Assembly: GCA_038380795.1 (NCBI GenBank)
Contig: CM076259.1
Span: 60,903,938 to 60,967,937 of the forward strand
DNA length: 64,000 bases
Source of the DNA: Pyrocephalus nanus
Lineage: Eukaryota > Chordata > Aves > Passeriformes > Tyrannidae
Direction of reading: 5' to 3'
Shown here piece after piece: positions 61,301 to 64,000 of the stretch. Position 1 is the stretch's first letter. Each line of letters begins with the position of its first letter. The position numbers were made by a program, and so were the translations under genes. Under the pieces are notes generated by a model, which was not told the DNA's origin, ran no database searches, and worked only from the letters and a program-made list of their open reading frames with translations.

Positions 61301-61704
61301 ACAACCTCACAGCTTCAATATGTTCACCACGAAGTTACTTTTTTATCAAGAATTGCCAGCAGTCTTATGGTCAGGAAGCCATTTTTTTCCTTAGAAACTC
61401 CTATGAGTTGATGTTTTGTCTGAATTTTCAGGTCACAAAACAAAAATTTTAGTGGCCTTAATATTACTGAGATCAAGGAAGGAAGGAAGATCTGACTCTT
61501 CAATCAGTTTTGGGGTGAAATACATCACATTACTGGTGTATCAGACAAGATCAGATCTGGTTTGGCACTCAATACCAGCTAAAAAAGCACTTTTATTTCC
61601 TAATCTACTGACACTGAGAAAACAATGGGGAAAATTCTGCCTTGCTTGTTTAGCCAAGCCATGGGAAGCTATTGGTCCAAGTACTGTACCGGATAGGTAA
61701 ATGA
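58345..61704. other. Unassigned AT-rich sequence, no gene seen
   Basis: No gene recognised. Contains T runs at 58923-58934 and 59971-59986. A duplicated CACCTCTTTCTG phrase occurs near 59527 and 59556. Frames such as 60350-60610 and 61416-61700 show no domain. Confidence 0.55.
59971..59986. repeat. Poly-T run of 16
   Basis: Sixteen T residues. If it were the tail of a minus-strand retrocopy the body would lie to the right; nothing recognisable is there. Confidence 0.9.
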
Positions 61705-62488
61705 GAATCATAGAATCATAGAATCAACCAGGTTAGAAAAGACCTCTGAGATCATCAAGTCCAACCCTTGATCAAACACTGCCGTGGTTACTAAACCATG
61801 ACACTAAGTGCCACATCCAGTCTCTTCTTAGAAACCTCCAGAGATGGTGAGTCCACCACCTCCCTAGGCAGGCCATTCCAATGTCTGATCACTCTCTCTG
61901 TAAAAAATTTCTTCCTAATATTCAACCTAAACCTCCCCTGGCAGAGCTTAAGACCATGCCCTCTTGTCCTACTTCTGGTTGCATGGAGAAGAGACCGACC
62001 CCCACCTGGCTTCAACCTCCTCTCAGGGAGTTGTAGAGAGTGATGAGGTCACCCCTGAGCCTCCTCTTCTCCAGGCTAAACACCCCCAGCTCCCTCAGCC
62101 TCTCCTCATAGGTGTTGTGCTCAAATCCCTTCAGCAGTCTCGTTGCTCTTCTCTGGACCTGCTCCAGCACCTCAATGTCTTTCCTGAACTGAGGGGCCCA
62201 GAACTGAGCACAATACTCAAGGTGTGGCCTCACCAGCGCTGAGTACAGGGCAAGAATCACTTTCCTGGTCCTGCTGGCCACACTGTTCCTGATCCAGGTC
62301 AGGATGCCATTTGCCTTCTTGTTCACCTGGGCACACTGCTGGCTCATGTTCAGCTTCCTGTTGATCCAAACTCTCGGGTCCCTTTCCCCCTGGCTGCTCT
62401 CCAGCCACTCTGTGCCCAACCTGTAGCGCTGCAGGGGGTTGTTGTGGCCAAAGTGCAGGATCTGGCACTTGGCCTTGTTGAACTTCAA
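61705..62488 (-). mobile_element. CR1 LINE, 5'-truncated, best-preserved copy
   Basis: The plus strand starts with the antisense octamers GAATCATAGAATCATAGAAT, then CATCAAGTCCAACCCTTGAT (61754-61773), AGGCCATTCCAATGTCTGAT, CCTCTTCTCCAGGCTAAACA (62063-62082), GCTCTTCTCTGGACCTGCTC (62145-62164) and GATCTGGCACTTGGCCTTGT (62459-62478). The CR1 match stops at about 62488, the 5' truncation point. It is the least diverged CR1 here and the most recent LINE insertion in the window; in type it fits avian-specific CR1 subfamilies such as E or J, which I cannot separate by eye. CR1 retrotransposes by target-primed reverse transcription and usually leaves no target duplication. Confidence 0.97.
61791..62015 (-). 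pseudogene. CR1 frame tail after a frameshift
   Basis: Continues the CR1 protein in the neighbouring frame: [20 protein letters not shown] and [13 protein letters not shown] are the standard last conserved blocks of the CR1 ORF2 protein. The change of frame around 62012 separates it from the preceding remnant, so a single indel disrupts this otherwise well-kept copy. Confidence 0.9.
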
Positions 62489-62593
62489 AAGGCAGAGAAG
62501 CATAAGGCAGAAGAACAGAGTGGAGAGTAAATGAAGAAGGACATGCAGAGGCAAAATTAATGAAGGAATGAGATGTGGGAAGCAATAAGACAT
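62012..62593 (-). pseudogene. CR1 RT-frame C-terminal remnant, chimeric start
   Basis: A 193-codon minus-strand frame. Roughly the first 35 residues, including the apparent ATG, come from flanking DNA (62489-62593). The rest is the CR1 polymerase C-terminus, with [59 protein letters not shown] and [15 protein letters not shown] in the usual order. This part follows the RT catalytic motifs, which are lost by truncation, so no polymerase can be made. It stops at 62012-62014, where the original frame shifts by one into 61791-62015. The initiating sequence is accidental. Confidence 0.93.
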
Positions 62594-64000
62594 TTCATAA
62601 AACTGAGCTGTAAAAAAATTAAGAGGCAGAGAAATGATAAGAGAATACAGAGGTTAGAAGAATGATAAGGTGTGGGGTCCATACCTTGATGGCCATTTAA
62701 GTACCTACTGCAAGGCTAGAACCTGAACTAAGTCCATGTTTTGGGGCTGAAAAAACAGAAATGCTAGAGTCAAAGGACCATACTCAGTGTTCCTGTCCTT
62801 ACAATCAAACTGAGCAGTTGATCATCAAAACACAGATAATTTTGTATGCCAGATGACTTAAAGATGCCCAAACCAGCAAGAGAGATTTACAGCAGAAGCA
62901 AACCTCGATTCTCAGATAAGATTTTTCATGAAGCCTTGGGAACTAGTAGTGCTGTGCACACACACATCAGATTCATCCTCCAAACTGTTAGCACTTGTTC
63001 ATTTTACTGGGAAAACTGGGCTGTTTCCCTTGTCTTGATAATTTGGTCTGTGGTTGATGCTTGCTAATTCTTTTTTTCTTAAAGTATTCTAATTTAATAG
63101 TTTTTTCTCACCCATCATCTTGTCATAAGTTAAAAACATTTTAAAATCACTTGTGGTTGAATGAACAACATGAATATTGCAAAATAACTCTTGTTTAAGA
63201 TATTTGAAGGGCTGTAATGATCTTGGGACTGAGACGGTTGTTGCAACTTGAACAAGGAATAAAACTGTGTGATTAGGAGCAAGATGCAGATGTAGTGAGA
63301 TTTTTTTCATCACTTTTTGAGTCATTTTCACATGTGTCTGTTCTGTGGGTGCTTAGAAGCTGAGAAACAACCCAGAACAAAACTTCCTCTTCATAATCAC
63401 TAGACTGCAAAGAGGAATAGGAGGCATTAGGAAATGCAAACCTTAATGTTATTTCAAGTATGTTTTTCATAAAATGGATTGAGTAGGAACGATAAAAAGT
63501 TCCTACGGAGAACACTGGCTGTATGAGTGTAAGAGGAGAAACAATTTCTGCAGCTCTGTCTAGACTATCGTTTATGTAGTCTTCTACATTCATTTGGTGT
63601 ATTGCCAGCTAATTCTACTTAACAGTTACATTGGAAATTTATGACCCAGCCACTTCATAGAGCCATGTGTTTAAATCTTAAGGATTTGGATGTATGTGAT
63701 GCATAGGAGAAGTTCTCACAGAATCTTGCTCCAAAGCACGACTCCAAAGCACGACTCCAAAGCACGGGCTTAATTTAAGCTATGAACTCTGATTTCATCC
63801 CACTAAGCAAGCCTACAACCACAGATGTAACTAAGAACTTCGTGGGACTGGGACCCAACTAGCCTTTTCTCATTCAAACTCCTAATAGCCCTTCTTACAA
63901 AGCAAGTCTATAGTACTGAACATGTAGAGAGCATGAAAATGGGGAGATTGAAGTAAGCATGATTCCTCTTGTCATGTCTGGAGATCAAAGTCTTTCTGGG
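62489..64000. other. Unassigned AT-rich sequence, no gene seen
   Basis: No gene recognised. The minus frame 63273-63593 (106 codons) has no domain. A triplicated 13-mer near 63.7 kb is listed separately. Confidence 0.55.
63729..63766. repeat. 13-bp unit repeated three times
   Basis: CTCCAAAGCACGA occurs at 63729-63741 and 63742-63754, with a third copy lacking its last base at 63755-63766. The copies are identical over shared positions, so the duplication is recent. Each carries one CpG, in the core GCACG. Confidence 0.92.

Noticed and set aside
62217..62585. 122-codon open frame, minus strand
   Set aside because: A shadow of the CR1 RT frame in another reading frame; the Gln, Glu and Pro-rich translation is an artefact of the CR1 sequence.

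Overview
The window is vertebrate nuclear DNA, almost certainly from a bird. This rests on its repeats: at least nine fragments of CR1 (the chicken-repeat-1 LINE), one with the avian 3' end of tandem octamers, and endogenous-retrovirus LTRs of types common in neoavian genomes, including an ERVL LTR with adjoining integrase sequence. Base composition is AT-rich by eye. No host protein-coding gene, rRNA, tRNA, CRISPR array or CpG-island promoter is recognisable. Nearly all open frames are short, lack family resemblance, and are what AT-rich noncoding DNA gives by chance. The window reads as intergenic or deep intronic sequence.

Layout. 1-4089: unassigned, with a small AT-rich tandem repeat. 4090-4950 and 5292-5506: two old CR1 pieces, minus strand. 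5511-12565: unassigned. 12566-13163: a solo LTR on the minus strand with a perfect 5-bp target-site duplication. 13475-14645: a 1.2-kb very old CR1 on the plus strand, from the reverse-transcriptase (RT) region to near the 3' end. 14646-26502: mostly unassigned, with two palindromes and a pyrimidine-rich tract. 26503-27092: an LTR-like unit, minus strand, carrying a six-unit minisatellite. 27093-32559: unassigned except a hairpin cluster near 31.2 kb. 32560-33690 and 33870-34110: two adjacent CR1 fragments of different age, minus strand. 34312-35850: an LTR-like unit flanked by two exon-like open frames, one containing a 28-bp near-perfect palindrome. 38383-38960: CR1, plus strand. 40628 to at least 42060: a 3' LTR, polypurine tract and integrase end of an ERVL provirus on the minus strand, with no 5' LTR seen. 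46360-46605: an isolated internal CR1 piece. 49452-49920: an older CR1 3' end. 61705-62488: the best-preserved CR1, minus strand. 63729-63766: a triplicated 13-mer.

The elements do not form a functional system. They are a layered record of retrotransposition: amniote-age CR1, then avian CR1, then ERVL-type LTRs. All RT and integrase remnants are truncated or frame-broken. The items most worth a second look are the two exon-like frames around 34.3-35.9 kb with the palindrome, the minisatellite inside an LTR, the hairpin cluster at 31.2 kb, and the solo LTR with its intact target duplication. Repeat families were recognised by eye against remembered consensus structure, so subfamily names and exact edges are provisional.
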